A DNA stretch of 64,000 nucleotides, taken from Perca fluviatilis (lineage: Eukaryota; Chordata; Actinopteri; Perciformes; Percidae). The stretch is from positions 7,399,576 to 7,463,575 of the forward strand of contig NC_053115.1 of assembly GCF_010015445.1 (NCBI RefSeq). Direction: 5' to 3'. The notes below the pieces were generated by a model. The model saw nothing but the letters and a program-made list of their open reading frames with translations, did not search any database and was not told the origin of the DNA. Each line of letters starts with the position of its first letter. Within the stretch, counting starts at the first letter, position 1. A program made the position numbers and the translations under genes. Positions 1-10,666 of this stretch are shown piece by piece.

Positions 1-1689
1 GGCACATGAGATGCGCTTGAACTTTGGCTCTGAATGACACTCTGCTCTGTGTCGTTGCTGCTCACTTGTCGTGCACGAGATCCTATATTCGGCATGGAGT
101 TGATGCGCGTCACTGCTTTTCTGTTTAGACCTGTGGAGAGTATAAGGTTTTAGAAAGGCTGAAGGTTAGGACATTTGTTTTAGGCTTGTCACATGATGCC
201 TCATCAGATTGGCATCTAGCTAAAACTGAACATGTTACATAAGAGGCACGTAGACAGCTCAGAGTTCACAATGTGATAAAATGTCAGACCCCGTGATGAA
301 TCTGCTGTTTTACATTCCAGAGTAAGAGGACCAGTTTTTCCAGTTGTGTACTGGGACTGCTTCTTCTGCGCCCCCTCTGGAGTTAGTAATTTTCTGAAAA
401 CTTTTAATAGCAGGATTTGATTCGCTGATTTCAGAGGAGGGAGTTTTTTTTTTACCAAAAAGGATTTAGTTTTTTTTTTTTTTAAAGGAATTTAGTTCAA
501 TAACTCAAAAAGACATCACTAGCAAGTATCTTGTGGTTAAGAAATGTCACATGTTGGGCGCCTGGGTAGCTCACCTGGTAGAGCACATGCCCATATGCAG
601 AGGCTCAGTCCTTGCCGCAGCAACCGCGGGTTCGGTTCTGACCTGCAGCCCTTTGCTGCATTTCATCCCCCTTCTCTCTACCCTTTCAAGTCTAAGCTGT
701 TGTATCAACAATAAAGGCCTAAAAATGCCCCCAAAAAAATCATCTTTAAAAACAAAAAAAAGTCACATTTAAAAGAGGCAGACCAAGCTGCGACTTTTAC
801 CACTTTACTTACCCCCACATTGGCCATCCTTCCAGTGCAGTCCGAGGGGAAGGGAGTAAGATGGGACCACCTGGACGATGTCTGCCGCACTGAACAGGGG
901 CAGAGGAGCGGGTTTCTTGGATGACAAATTGTGATCACTGTCCTATAAGAAAATAGACACTCAACACTTATGTACAGAACAAAGATAAACGTTCTTGTGC
1001 ATGTGCACATTTTGCACTAATGACAAAGAGTCACGCATCTCTAGCAATCTTGTGACTAATAACAGATCACCCGAAATGATATGGTCATCCTCGTCTCAAT
1101 ATATTTCCTGAGGTTATATTAGTGTGTATGTGCAATTATTCAGAGAAACCTGCTGATCAATATAACTATGCCTCTTCTGTTTTGTTCATTATGCCCCACA
1201 CTACACCCACACTTAGATGCTGCAAATAAACCAGAAAAATAAAATGTTACCCACCACAAATTCCACCTCAAAGCCAAGCATGTGCAGGTCGTCTTTGTTC
1301 TCCTTCCTCCCAATTTGCATCAGGTTCTTCACCATCCCTGGCAGGTGTCCCTTCTTGTGCTTCACCACCACCAGATCATCCTGAGACAGTTTACAGATAG
1401 CCGAGAACAGCTGGGGGTTACACAGCAGCTCCAGGCGTTTGCTTGCGGGGTAAACGAAGAGCAGTAGCTGGGCCTGGTGGCGGGTCAGAGGGTATGTGTC
1501 CTCCCTCCTCACGATGCCTCCGCTCTTAGGGCTCCCTGCATTGCTGCCACCGCAGTACAGCAGCCCCATCAGCTCTCCGGGCTGCAACTCTGCCTCCACA
1601 CGGCCAATACATCCTCGGCAGAAGCCTTTCCTCGTTTTCCCGCGTATCACGATGAAAAACTTCTCCTTTAGTACAGTTTTGGGCTCCAT
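1..1689 (-). CDS. CYLD-like deubiquitinase, N-terminal part (partial)
   Basis: Three minus-strand coding exons join in frame: 1255-1689 (start codon at 1689, 145 codons), 813-942, and one starting at 130 and leaving the window at 1. Donors read GTGGGT and GTAAGT; acceptors are TATAG and CCACAG. The start is the first ATG after an acceptor at 1698. The protein opens MEPKTVLKEKFFIVIRGKTR. Residues about 115-145 look like a CAP-Gly fold (VVVKHKKGHLPGMVK, then LGFEVEFV), matching the arrangement of the first CAP-Gly repeat of the K63/M1 deubiquitinase CYLD. Teleosts carry a divergent paralogue (cyldl), which this probably is. The catalytic USP domain would lie left of the window, so enzymatic function is inferred. 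Exon 3 is Ser/Gln-rich, as expected for a linker. The family call rests on weak N-terminal similarity. Confidence 0.5.
555..742 (+). mobile_element. tRNA-derived SINE, copy 1
   Basis: This element has a pol III A-box-like stretch (TAGCTCACCTGG, 567-578) and B-box-like stretch (GGTTCGGTTCT, 629-639). They are followed by the body GCAGCCCTTTGCTGCAT and an A-rich tail. The same body recurs at 26861-27048 and, inverted, at 56584-56746. It sits in the intron between the second and third exons of the CYLD-like gene. The flanking repeats are eroded. Confidence 0.85.
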
Positions 1690-1696
1690 ATTTCCA

Positions 1697-2330
1697 CCTA
1701 TATATTCTGTTAAACAGTTTAGAAGCAGAACATATGCTTATAGAAACAGTTAACCTGTAGCAATACAACAGGAGTACATTAGTAGGCTACATTGTAGCCT
1801 AATATCTCCTATAAGGCTACTTGATAACAAAGTTGGGAGAACAGTAATTACACTCGAATTTCAAATAAAAACATAATTTCCTGTTTAACAGTAGGCTACT
1901 CAATGTGTCATGGACAATACAAACAATGGCATGACACTAGTATTTCGAATTAGCTACAATTTTAAGAATATTGTATCACATGTTAAGACAATTCCAATAC
2001 GTCCCTGCACGAGAGCTAGCTTATAAATTAGATCTAGGACACTCGACCAGACAACCCGAGATGCTCTAACGTTACTCGCCTAACTAATATTCATTAGAGA
2101 GTCGGTTTAGCCTTTAGAAAATAGAAACCGCTAGTTTACTTACTGTTTCTTTTCTCAAGAGCAATTATTCCGCGAACGGTTGCGCCACTGTTGCAACATT
2201 AATTAATTCTCCACAACAGCAGATCTCTTCCTCTTGACTTGTACTGTGTAGGTGGGTTAACCTGCAGACGTTTAAATTACTGACATGCGTGTGACCGACA
2301 ACGCCCACTTGGCAGCTCCCAACTTCTCCG
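1697..2330 (-). promoter_or_regulatory. Probable 5' UTR exon and promoter region of the CYLD-like gene
   Basis: On the minus strand a consensus donor GTAAGT lies at 2143-2138, so a noncoding first exon probably ends at 2144. It would splice to an acceptor at 1699-1698, eight bases before the start codon. The interval 2144-2330 includes a few CpGs but no clear TATA box. The exact transcription start cannot be read from the sequence. Confidence 0.35.
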
Positions 2331-3190
2331 CCCTGAAGCTGCAGACTCGGTAAGAAAAGGGAGGATATTGTTGACTATCTTTAAACTGAAAGTGGCTATG
2401 CAACAACTGCCTATTTGATATGATGGGGACAATGTACTCAAACTGTGAAAGAATGGCTAAAAGGTGTATTGTGTTTCAACATGAAGTCTGGTCTGGATTA
2501 TGTTTTTAATTAATTATCTGTCTAAGGGAAATACATAGACTATAGCTTTAAGCCATATAGTTCTCAGTTTAGAGTCAGTTTAAGTTGAACTCTAAATCTG
2601 TCTGCATTAAATATTATTGAAGTTCTCAGACAGAACATATTTTTATAACTTGGACTGCTGTTGTCCTCAGTTTGCTTCGCTGCATATAAAAGAGACACAT
2701 TTTAAGATCCATCTCATGACCTTTGTTTGACTCAGGTCTTCTTGTCCTTTCTTACCTATGATTTGGCCTCAAGTGCAGCTTAATTTTTCGAAATATTGTT
2801 ATATGAAGACAAAAAGTCTCACTTGTTCTGCTTGTTTAGGCTTCATTGTCATCTTACAAAACACATGGGAGGTCACTATAGTTTACTGATACACTGAAAT
2901 ATTACTCACCAGTAGATGGACAGGAACAGTGTCAACAGATATCTAGAAACATGTTCAGTGTAACAAATTCCTCTAGTGCAACGTTTTGAGTGACATGTTT
3001 TTTGCATGCAGTCTTAACATGTGACATGTAATACCCTGTGAACAGTTGGTATGCACATCAGATTTACATAGCAGCCATCGTTTTCTTCAGCATAGTGACC
3101 AGCATAAAACCGGTCTGTTGTCCTTCATTTAAAAATCCATTTCATAATATCAGTTTTAAGACAATTCTTATTAGTAGACAATTTTGCCTT
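2331..3190. other. Spacer without recognisable gene
   Basis: AT-rich DNA between the CYLD-like promoter and the 3' end of the minus-strand gene at 3.4-4.5 kb. I see no supported exon, RNA gene or clear repeat. A minus-strand AATAAA (plus TTTATT at 3192-3197) may be the polyadenylation signal of that gene. Confidence 0.5.
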
Positions 3191-3401
3191 CTTTATTAGA
3201 AAGTACTTGTCTGAAGACTGCCCTCTGTTGGCTGGTGATCACAATAACATAACAGTGTCACACTGGAGAACAACATAAATGTACATCATACAGTGCAACA
3301 TGAGCTTATCCAGATACTACCATTTTATAATATGCTCATGGGAAGATATTTATGAAAAAATTAAATTCATTTGATAAGAACAATGAAACTATGAGAAACT
3401 A

Positions 3402-4474
3402 TCAGATAATTGAGGCACTGTTATGGCTGTAATGCCATCTTTGTTCCTCAGGATCCCCTGGACCAGAGTTTATCTTCAATCTCTGAACTACGTGGTCCTT
3501 TTCATTTAAAAAATGCACACTTTCTTCTGGAAACTCCGCTGATGAGGGAGAGTTGGGAAAGTAGGAAATTGTTAGTAGGAAGAATATGACTAATAACAAT
3601 AACAATAAAGGCAAATGTCAACTTACGGTCAACAAGAGGTCTGTTTGGCTGACTTTGCGGTTGGAGTCTTCTCAGGGAGAGGCTGTCATCTTTCTCTTTA
3701 TGGAAGGACAGAGCATTGATCAACACCTAAAGCACACAAAAAGTCTAAATTGTATATGTTTTTGTATTAAAAATCCTAACATCTTCCATTGAATCAGAGT
3801 CCAAACCTCTACATTGTAAAGTGATCAAACCTGTTATCCAGCTGAACTGCTTAGTGCCATGTAGATTCCACATTTATGCCACACTGGCACCACTATTTTG
3901 GGCATGAGAGATGACAGGGGCCTCTTTCCTGGCTGTTTTTCTATAGCACAATAGCAAACAGTGAGCCATATTTCAAAATTATATTTTTGTAACTGGTTGA
4001 TTTTATTGGGTGAGATTTCCAATGGTAATGCACCTGGTTGGTTAAGATTTGCCCTGGGCTTTTGTTTGGCCATGAGAAGTCAAGCATGAGGCTGTTGAGA
4101 ACAACACCTGACCATGTTATGATTCTGCTCCTTAATGTCATGCTCAAGGAACTGCAAGATCATAAAGACAAGACCTAAAAGAATGTCAGCGTGCCCAGCA
4201 GCACATACCAAACATATCCTCCTGGCCTGATCACTTATGTCAGACTGTAGGTAGTTAGAGCATCACCTTGCAACTGACACAATTAGGTAATCTGGTCCCA
4301 TGACTACTACTTGTCTGGTCCCATGACTACTACTTGTCCAGAAATCAGCTCTGTCTGTAGGGACTGGACGATGGAGTCGTACTTGGGTGGAGAGGTTTGG
4401 GAGGAATTGATCCTCTGGTGAAGCACTTCAGCATGAAGAGCAGAGAGAAAATTAACAGGAAGTTCACTGTTGTA
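3402..4474 (-). CDS. Unrecognised protein-coding gene, last three coding exons
   Basis: Three minus-strand segments behave as real exons: 4334-4474 (47 codons), 3627-3726 (33 codons plus one base) and 3402-3538 (ending in TGA). Each has an AG acceptor and GT donor, and phases agree at both joins, giving 125 residues and a stop. The product is hydrophilic, without a membrane segment. It starts YNSELPVNFLSALHAEV, has a middle part with SFHKEKDDSLSLRRLQP, and ends QRWHYSHNSASII. I recognise no domain. The upstream exon with the start codon was not found: a fold-back element occupies 4631-4824 and candidates beyond it are unconvincing. The gene lies downstream of the TP53INP-type gene on the same strand. 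It could be a divergent fish gene or a decaying one; phase agreement favours a gene. Confidence 0.4.
4291..4336. repeat. Two perfect copies of a 23-bp unit over a splice donor
   Basis: Positions 4291-4313 and 4314-4336 are identical copies of a unit beginning TCTGGTCCCATGAC. On the minus strand each copy carries the same GTAGTA donor-like sequence, so the candidate splice donor of the exon at 4334-4474 is present twice, 23 bases apart. Confidence 0.9.
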
Positions 4475-4630
4475 CTGATAAGTTGGTTTGGTGTTGTGCA
4501 GTAGAGTTGGCAATCATTTATGAAACAAAAGAAGTAACTGTAAAAAGTATTATGATTTATGACTTATCAGCTGAAATAGAGCTGAAACGCCTAGTTGATT
4601 AATTGAGCAGTCGATCAATAGAAAATTAAT

Positions 4631-4824
4631 AACTAATTTCAATTAATCACATTAGTCATTTTTATAAGAAAAAAATATCAACTGGCTCTACCAATGTGAG
4701 GATTTTATGCTTTTCTTCATCATATGCTATTATGATGAAGAAAATCATAAAATCCTCACATTGGTAGAGCCAGTTGATATTTTTTTCTTATAAAAATGAC
4801 TGATGTGATGAATTGAAATTAGTT
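4631..4824. mobile_element. Fold-back element (near-perfect palindrome, MITE-like)
   Basis: Left arm 4631-4723 and right arm 4733-4824 are almost exact reverse complements around a loop of about 9 bases. Both arms contain ACTGGCTCTACCAATGTGAG or its complement. The transcript would form a hairpin of about 90 bp. The left flank (4580-4630) resembles a common teleost repeat with GTTGATTAATTGAGCAG. A short TA run follows on the right. Confidence 0.85.
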
Positions 4825-5474
4825 ATATATATATATATATATAGGCTTCGGTCAAACAAATTTGGGCTACCAGAGGCCAGCTGTTTCAGAGGGATGTCCT
4901 TTGGGAGATGGCTGAGGTCTGTTGAAGCAGTAAGGAAACAAAATGAAGTGGAAATGTTTTGGGTTTGCAAGCCATGTAATAGTTTTCAGCCCAGGTCCTC
5001 AAAACCCAGAGATCCTGCCTGTTTGCCCCCTTAACATCTAATCAGGGGATTTACAGTGTTGCAAATTAGCATCATGGCAGGTATCAGTAGGAGACAATAT
5101 AATAAATACAGCAGCATATTGTGTGCTGAGAACCACTATTGTAAACTATTTAGGCTATATTTGTATCCTCTCACCACAGTTTTTATTCCAGTCACAGGTA
5201 AAGTCCCTTGGTGTGAGCCATCAGCCAGTTGAGATGAACAAGCAAAACATCCATCCTCACTGTACCCACTCACTGGCTAAGTCAATTCAACAACAGTTCT
5301 TCACAGGCCTCCTTAGCTGAACACCAATCAAACACAGCAGGAGTAATTACTTCCCAACTAATTCCCAACCAATGAGATCTCAACATTTGCATCAGTCAAA
5401 CTCTGAGCTGTTCAATGCTATTTGGACATTATAATCTGACTCATAAATAAAGCACAAGCTGCAAACTCATCATT
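4825..5474. other. Spacer between two minus-strand genes
   Basis: It holds a (TA)10 run at 4824-4843 and then unique-looking DNA. A pyrimidine-rich acceptor-like site occurs on the minus strand near 4929, but no donor gives a convincing coding exon. It may contain the missing 5' end of the unrecognised gene. Confidence 0.35.
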
Positions 5475-5480
5475 TTTATT
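5475..5480 (-). terminator. Polyadenylation signal of the TP53INP-type gene
   Basis: AATAAA on the minus strand, about 325 bases downstream of the stop codon at 5804. It implies a short 3' UTR from 5803 to about 5455. Confidence 0.55.
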
Positions 5481-5803
5481 TCCATATAAAAAAAAGGTTT
5501 AAACCAGTTACATACAGGTAAATAAATGCATGTCGATACACAAATTACAGCACTTTGTCCTAAATGTTAGAGGATACATTTTGCATAGGCTGCAGTCAAC
5601 CACATGTATAAATCCACATCCACGCAAACAAGAAAACATAGTGTATTTCATTTCATGAGGTAAAAATCTTAATTCCAAACTCATATACGGTACGAGTTAT
5701 AACATAGCTGCCTGTTGTGTTGTTATCTTCGTGTATTGGAATATGTGTTTAATAAGTATGGGATTATTTGTTGGTTAATATTTGCAGTTGTACAACCAGA
5801 GCC

Positions 5804-8586
5804 TCAGTGGCTTATGCTGCGATGTCCTGGTTGTTGGAGGTGGAATGAGTTATGTTGGACTCCTTGGCGAAGACGGTTCTGGCGCTGAATGGCGTTACGA
5901 GACATTTGGTGTGGGTCTGCCCAGGCCTTAGCCTTCTGGATGCAGGTTAACTGTGTCACTTCTTCCAAAGCTTTAGGCTGAGAAACAGAGCCTGTGATGG
6001 CTCGACTGGTGGTGCTGCTGCTTTGAACTGTGGGTTCTTGGTCTAACACACTGGAGGGAAACAAAAGCAAGTATGTGAATCTAACAAACTGAGTCGGTGT
6101 TCATCAATGCAAGTTAAAGGGATAGTTCTGATCTTTTGAAGTGGGGTTGTATGAGGAAGTTATCCGATGTCACTGTATTACCTACAGTAGATGGCTGACA
6201 GCACACATCCAGTTTAGAGAAGCAGACGGGAGTCCCAATACGGAAGCTAAGCAATGTACTGCTGTGGAGAGGGCACGCAGCAAAACATATTTTAACCCCC
6301 AGAAAGAGCCCTACCTAAAAAAAATAAAAATAAAATCAATATCAATTTAAGTGTACGCTGTATTTAAAATATTTTCACTGCTCCACCTTGCCATCTGACA
6401 CAGGGAATTGAAGCCATTGTCTATGCTCTCTTCAAAGCCACCAGACTCATTTTACCTCGCAATGGATTAGTTTGTTTGTGTTATTGTGTGACTTTGGTGT
6501 TTATTAAAAGGATTAGGAACTAATCGCTAATTGCTGTGTGCACCACTCCATAGCAGTACATAGCTTAGCTTCCGTGTCGGGACTCCCGTCTGCTTCTCTA
6601 AACTGGGGGCACCTGCATGCCTCTACTGTAGGTAATACACAGACAATGGATAAATACCTCATAACAACCACACTACAAAAATGGGAATAAAATTGTGTTT
6701 TAAAGGTCCCATGGCATGAAAATTTCACTTTATGAGGTTTTTTAACATTAATATGCGTTCCCCAAGCCTGCCTATGGTCCCCCAGTGGCTAGAAATGGCG
6801 ATAGGTGTAAACCGAGCCCTGGGTATCCTTCTCTGCCTTTGAGAAAATGAAAGCTCAGATGGGCCGTTCTGGAATCTTCCCTATATGAGGTCATAAGGAA
6901 CAAGGTTACCTCCCCTTTCTCTGCTTTGCCCGCCCAGAGAATTTGGCCAACCCATGGGAGAGAGACATCATGGCTTTCAAACGAGAAAAGTGGCAGTTGG
7001 TCAAGGCCACACCCCTACACCTTGCCCCGCCCTCTCTCCTCCTCAATAGCTACAGACACAGAAATGGCACATCCTAAGGAAAGCTCATTGTGGGACTGGC
7101 TCTAGTGGCTGTAATTCTGCACCAAGGCTGAATTTCGGGAAAGAGACTTCAGATACAGTATTAGGGGACTACTAAGGCCTATATAAAAGAGACTTCAGAT
7201 ACAGTATTAGGGGACCACTAAGGCCTATATAAAAGAGACTTCAGATACAGTATTAGGGAATCACTAAGGTCTATATAAAAGACACTTCAGATACAGTATT
7301 AGGGGACCACTAAGGTCTATATAAAAGAGACTTCAGATACAGTATTAGGGGACCACTAAGGTCTATATAAAAGAGACTTCAGATACAGTATTAGGGGACC
7401 ACTAAGGCCTATATAAAAGAGACTTCAGATACAGTATTAGGGGACCACTAAGGTCTATATAAATGAGACTTCAGATACAGTATTAGGGGACCACTAAGGT
7501 CTATATAAATGAGACTTCAGATACAGTATTAGGGGACCACTAAGGTCTATATAAAAGAGACTTCAGATACAGTATTAGGGGACCACTAAGGACTATATAA
7601 AAGAGACTTCAGATACAGTATTAGGGGACCACTAAGGTCTATATAAAAGCATCCAAAGAGCACCATGTCATGGGACCTTTAACTGCAATATTTGAAATGT
7701 TTATTGTTGGTATACAGTTAAATTATTTTTCCACCCTCAAATGTAATATGGTAATGATTTCTTGAAAGGATTCTTCCTGCTCCCTCACCTCATGTCAGTT
7801 TCCATGTTTGCAACTGCGTCTCCATGAAGAGCAGAGTTTGGTGGTTGGGTGTCAGTCAGCTCTGCAACCTGGTTCTCCGCTGAACCGGCCTCTGTGGAGA
7901 CAGAAAGAAGTTTTGTCATATACCTATAACCAATATTCAATATACAGTAATAAAAAAAAAAATCTCTAATAACAATTCTCTAGCTAAACAAATAACAGGT
8001 GAGTTATTGAAAAATTAAATCTATGGCATATCTTTTAAGATGTCCTTCTTTGTGTTTAACTATTTGGCTTAATTTGCTTAAAGGAAGTACCTCTAACATG
8101 GGTCTATCATGACATCACATTTGACATCTACATACTGTTCAGTGCACATTGTAGGAAAAGATGCGACTGATTCTACTCTGGCTCAAAAGGCCCGAGTCTT
8201 TTAAGAACCACCGGTCACTTCTCAAAGTTTCCCCTTTAAATATTGTGTTCGTTGAAAGGCAGACCAGGAAATGAATACTCAGGATTCGTTCAGTTAAACT
8301 ATAACAATCTTTAGTAAAATGATGCAAAATGCATATGGATCAGCCGCTCCTTCGAGAATACGACTATGATTACATGGAATGATTCTGCAAAAATGCCAGA
8401 TTATGATTTAAGAATATAAAGACATCCTTATGATTTTTGTTATATTTATTTCAACCATACTGAATAACGTGACTGACCTTGATGACTGACAACAAGCCAC
8501 CCTTCTTCCACCACTTCTCCAGACGTGGCATCGTCAGGGGTTTCCACCTCTCCCCCAAAAAACAGACGGGTGATTGTTTTGAACAT
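5804..8586 (-). CDS. TP53INP1/2-like protein (tumour protein p53-inducible nuclear protein family), short form
   Basis: Three exons, 8478-8586, 7789-7891 and 5804-6050, join in phase to encode 152 aa from ATG at 8586 to TGA at 5804. The N-terminus MFKTITRLFFGGEVE matches the MFQRL-type start of TP53INP1/2. Residues 27-33 (EEGWLVV, W30-V33) fit the LC3-interacting W-x-x-V motif. The C-terminus MSRNAIQRQNRLRQ (120-133) followed by HLQQPGHR matches the conserved family tail. Known members are nucleo-cytoplasmic autophagy adaptors and transcription cofactors; that role is inferred here. Vertebrate TP53INP1/2 are about 220-240 aa and contain a central SWF-TPP block that I do not see, so this is a shortened or divergent paralogue. 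Introns 1 and 2 hold the repeats described separately. Confidence 0.8.
6114..6680. mobile_element. Fold-back DNA element with arms of about 140 bp
   Basis: Left arm about 6140-6285 and right arm about 6530-6675 are inverted copies. Shared tracts include ATTACCTACAGTAGA, GAAGCAGACGGGAGTCCC and GGAAGCTAAGC. The middle (6361-6500) resembles 60590-60760, which points to one family. It lies in intron 2 of the TP53INP-type gene. No transposase reading frame is visible. Confidence 0.75.
6701..7681. mobile_element. MITE with terminal inverted repeats, enlarged by an internal minisatellite
   Basis: The ends are TAAAGGTCCCATGGCATG on the left and CATGTCATGGGACCTTTA on the right, imperfect inverted repeats about 980 bp apart. 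Length is inflated by the 46-bp tandem array at 7146-7652. The 5' part (TTATGAGGTTTTTTAACATT and following) is a sequence I associate with a widespread percomorph non-autonomous DNA transposon. There is no coding capacity. It is intronic in the TP53INP-type gene. Confidence 0.8.
7146..7652. repeat. 46-bp minisatellite, about 11 copies
   Basis: The unit begins AGACTTCAGATACAGTATTA and continues with GGGGACCACTAAGGTCTATA. About 11 head-to-tail copies differ at only a few sites (GGTCT, GGCCT or GGACT; TAAAAG or TAAATG). Copies are contiguous, without unique spacers. Confidence 0.95.
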
Positions 8587-10440
8587 TGCTATTTTCTTTT
8601 TGTCTTCCCTTGAGGTATTTGTCTTTGCTGTTGTTCCCGTCTTCCTTCCCTTCTTTGTTCAGCAGAAAGCTCAGGTGTTGTGAGAGTCTTTATCTGCTAA
8701 TGACAAGAAAAATACTGGCTCATGGAGTCCTATGTTCACACAGCACCATTGCTCCCTTCAGTAATGATGATCCCTGTTTGACTGTTTGGGAGTGATGCCA
8801 AGAGACCCATCCTTTATTATTATTTTTTCAAAATTCAAGCAATCTGGGTCAGCTGACTAGGATGTCCAATTACATTTGTTGTGGTTTCAATAATGATGCC
8901 CACTCCCTCAGAATTTCATTGTTAGGGTCCATCTGTCTCTAGATATATGGGGGAGGGGCTTTTATTAAACATATTGTGAGTGCAAAGCCTCTGGTCTGCA
9001 CCTCGACTTAAATGGCTCCATGTTGAGCAAGTGCACTTAATTAATAATTAATATGGAATTAATTTCTGCAGCGCACACTACTGTAATGATGTCATCTTGC
9101 TATTGTGTTGCGTTTTCTCTCACTGCCATGCAATGCGATACACATCACAAAAATAATACGATTAAAACACTACTGCAGCCACAGAGATCAAGTCTCCACT
9201 GAATCAATGTCTCACTCACTTACTGAATTCACATGTTTTTTAGACATCATTTCAGGTCTTTTGGTCCCAAAGTGGCTTGCAGTAATATATCGTTATACCT
9301 TCCACGGCTGCAACCAAACTAACCTTGACAATCTGCAGTATACGTCAAATCCAATTTTGGGCCAATAAACCAATAAAATATGTATCTATGTCAACAACTA
9401 TGATATTGGTTGTGTATTGTCTCACATACGCAGTCATACATTCCTGTAAATGAACTGTAACTCTGCAGTGTCCTTACCTGTCTCAGTTTCAGTCGCAGAC
9501 CATTGTGTGGTGGTGTCAATTGGCAAATTTTCAAAAAGGTACCTTAATTGTTTGCCTATGAAAGCCTGTAACTGTTACAACCAGACAAAACTGTTGTTCT
9601 TCTGCATTTCAAATCTCCAACCGATCACAGACAACAGAAGACCCGCCCATGTCCCCGCCCACCAGGAGTAACACACCAATCAGAGGCCGCGGACTAAGAC
9701 TGCGCTTTAATTTGATTCTTGTAAAGCTCTCAAACATCTCTGTCAAAAGTTAATTTTCACACTTATCCGTTGTTGGTTCTTCGCACGTCTGTCTAACCTG
9801 CACCATGGTTAATATCCGAAGCAATGATATCCACAGTAAATTATTTGACCAAATAAAACTATTTGTGTTCAAATTAACCTATACTACAGTTTTTTACAAT
9901 CACTTTGGCACTAATTTCAACTTGACGTCATTTTTCAAAACTCTAGACACAAAACTCTAACACTTTTTTCAGTTGCTTGGATACAATACACATAGACCTG
10001 AGATCATTTGTTCATTTAACAAACATCACCTGTTCAGTATGACACAACTTAACATCAAAGTACTACTATTTTAAAAAGCAATTCACACATTACATTTCAG
10101 ATGATTGTCTATTCATTTCATTACAATGATCTAACTATCAGTCGATACAACTACTCAAAATGATAAGTAACTGTTGCATTACTCTTAATGTATAGTTGTA
10201 TGGAAACAGACAAACAATATTCCATGTTTAGATGATGAAAGTTTCAAGATAACGAGATTCATTGTCACCATTTAGTGTGGAGCAGGAACCAATTAGACTA
10301 CATTATCTGTGGATGTAATATTTTATCATCATTCTTTACTGTAATGTATTACTGTTTATCAGACACTGTTTCTATGGTCCCATGTACCATCTTTGAGACT
10401 ATTTACAGTATTGACAGTACTGCACTGTATGCATGCAGGC

Positions 10441-10443
<3 letters not shown>

Positions 10444-10502
<59 letters not shown>
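10444..10502. repeat. (TA)n microsatellite
   Basis: Uninterrupted TA dinucleotides for about 59 bases inside the TA-flanked transposon. They generate spurious Ile/Tyr reading frames on both strands. Confidence 0.98.
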
Positions 10503-10509
<7 letters not shown>

Positions 10510-10546
10510 CACACACACTGTATATATACATATACATATATACTTG

Positions 10547-10666
10547 TACCACATTGTTCGCCATGCCCAAATGTTTTTTCCAAGATGTTTGGCAAATTGC
10601 AATGTAGATGACAACCTGTGGCCAAATCCACAAGACAGAGTTGATGAATATGTAGAAGTACAGTAA
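10547..10666 (+). pseudogene. Transposase C-terminal remnant (DDE, IS630-like)
   Basis: Reading plus-strand, HAQMFFPRCLANCNVDDNLWP followed by NPQDRVDEY and a stop resembles the extreme C-terminus of IS630-type DDE transposases found in fish genomes (RGFFPRCLA, then D-x-LWPDP). The catalytic region is missing, and a TA microsatellite lies just upstream. It is non-functional. Confidence 0.6.

Noticed and set aside
1282..1753. Plus-strand frames over the CYLD-like first coding exon
   Set aside because: They are antisense shadows. The minus-strand frame has splice partners and family similarity.
7146..7652. CRISPR-like direct repeat array
   Set aside because: Units are contiguous with no unique spacers, and the array lies inside a eukaryotic transposon.
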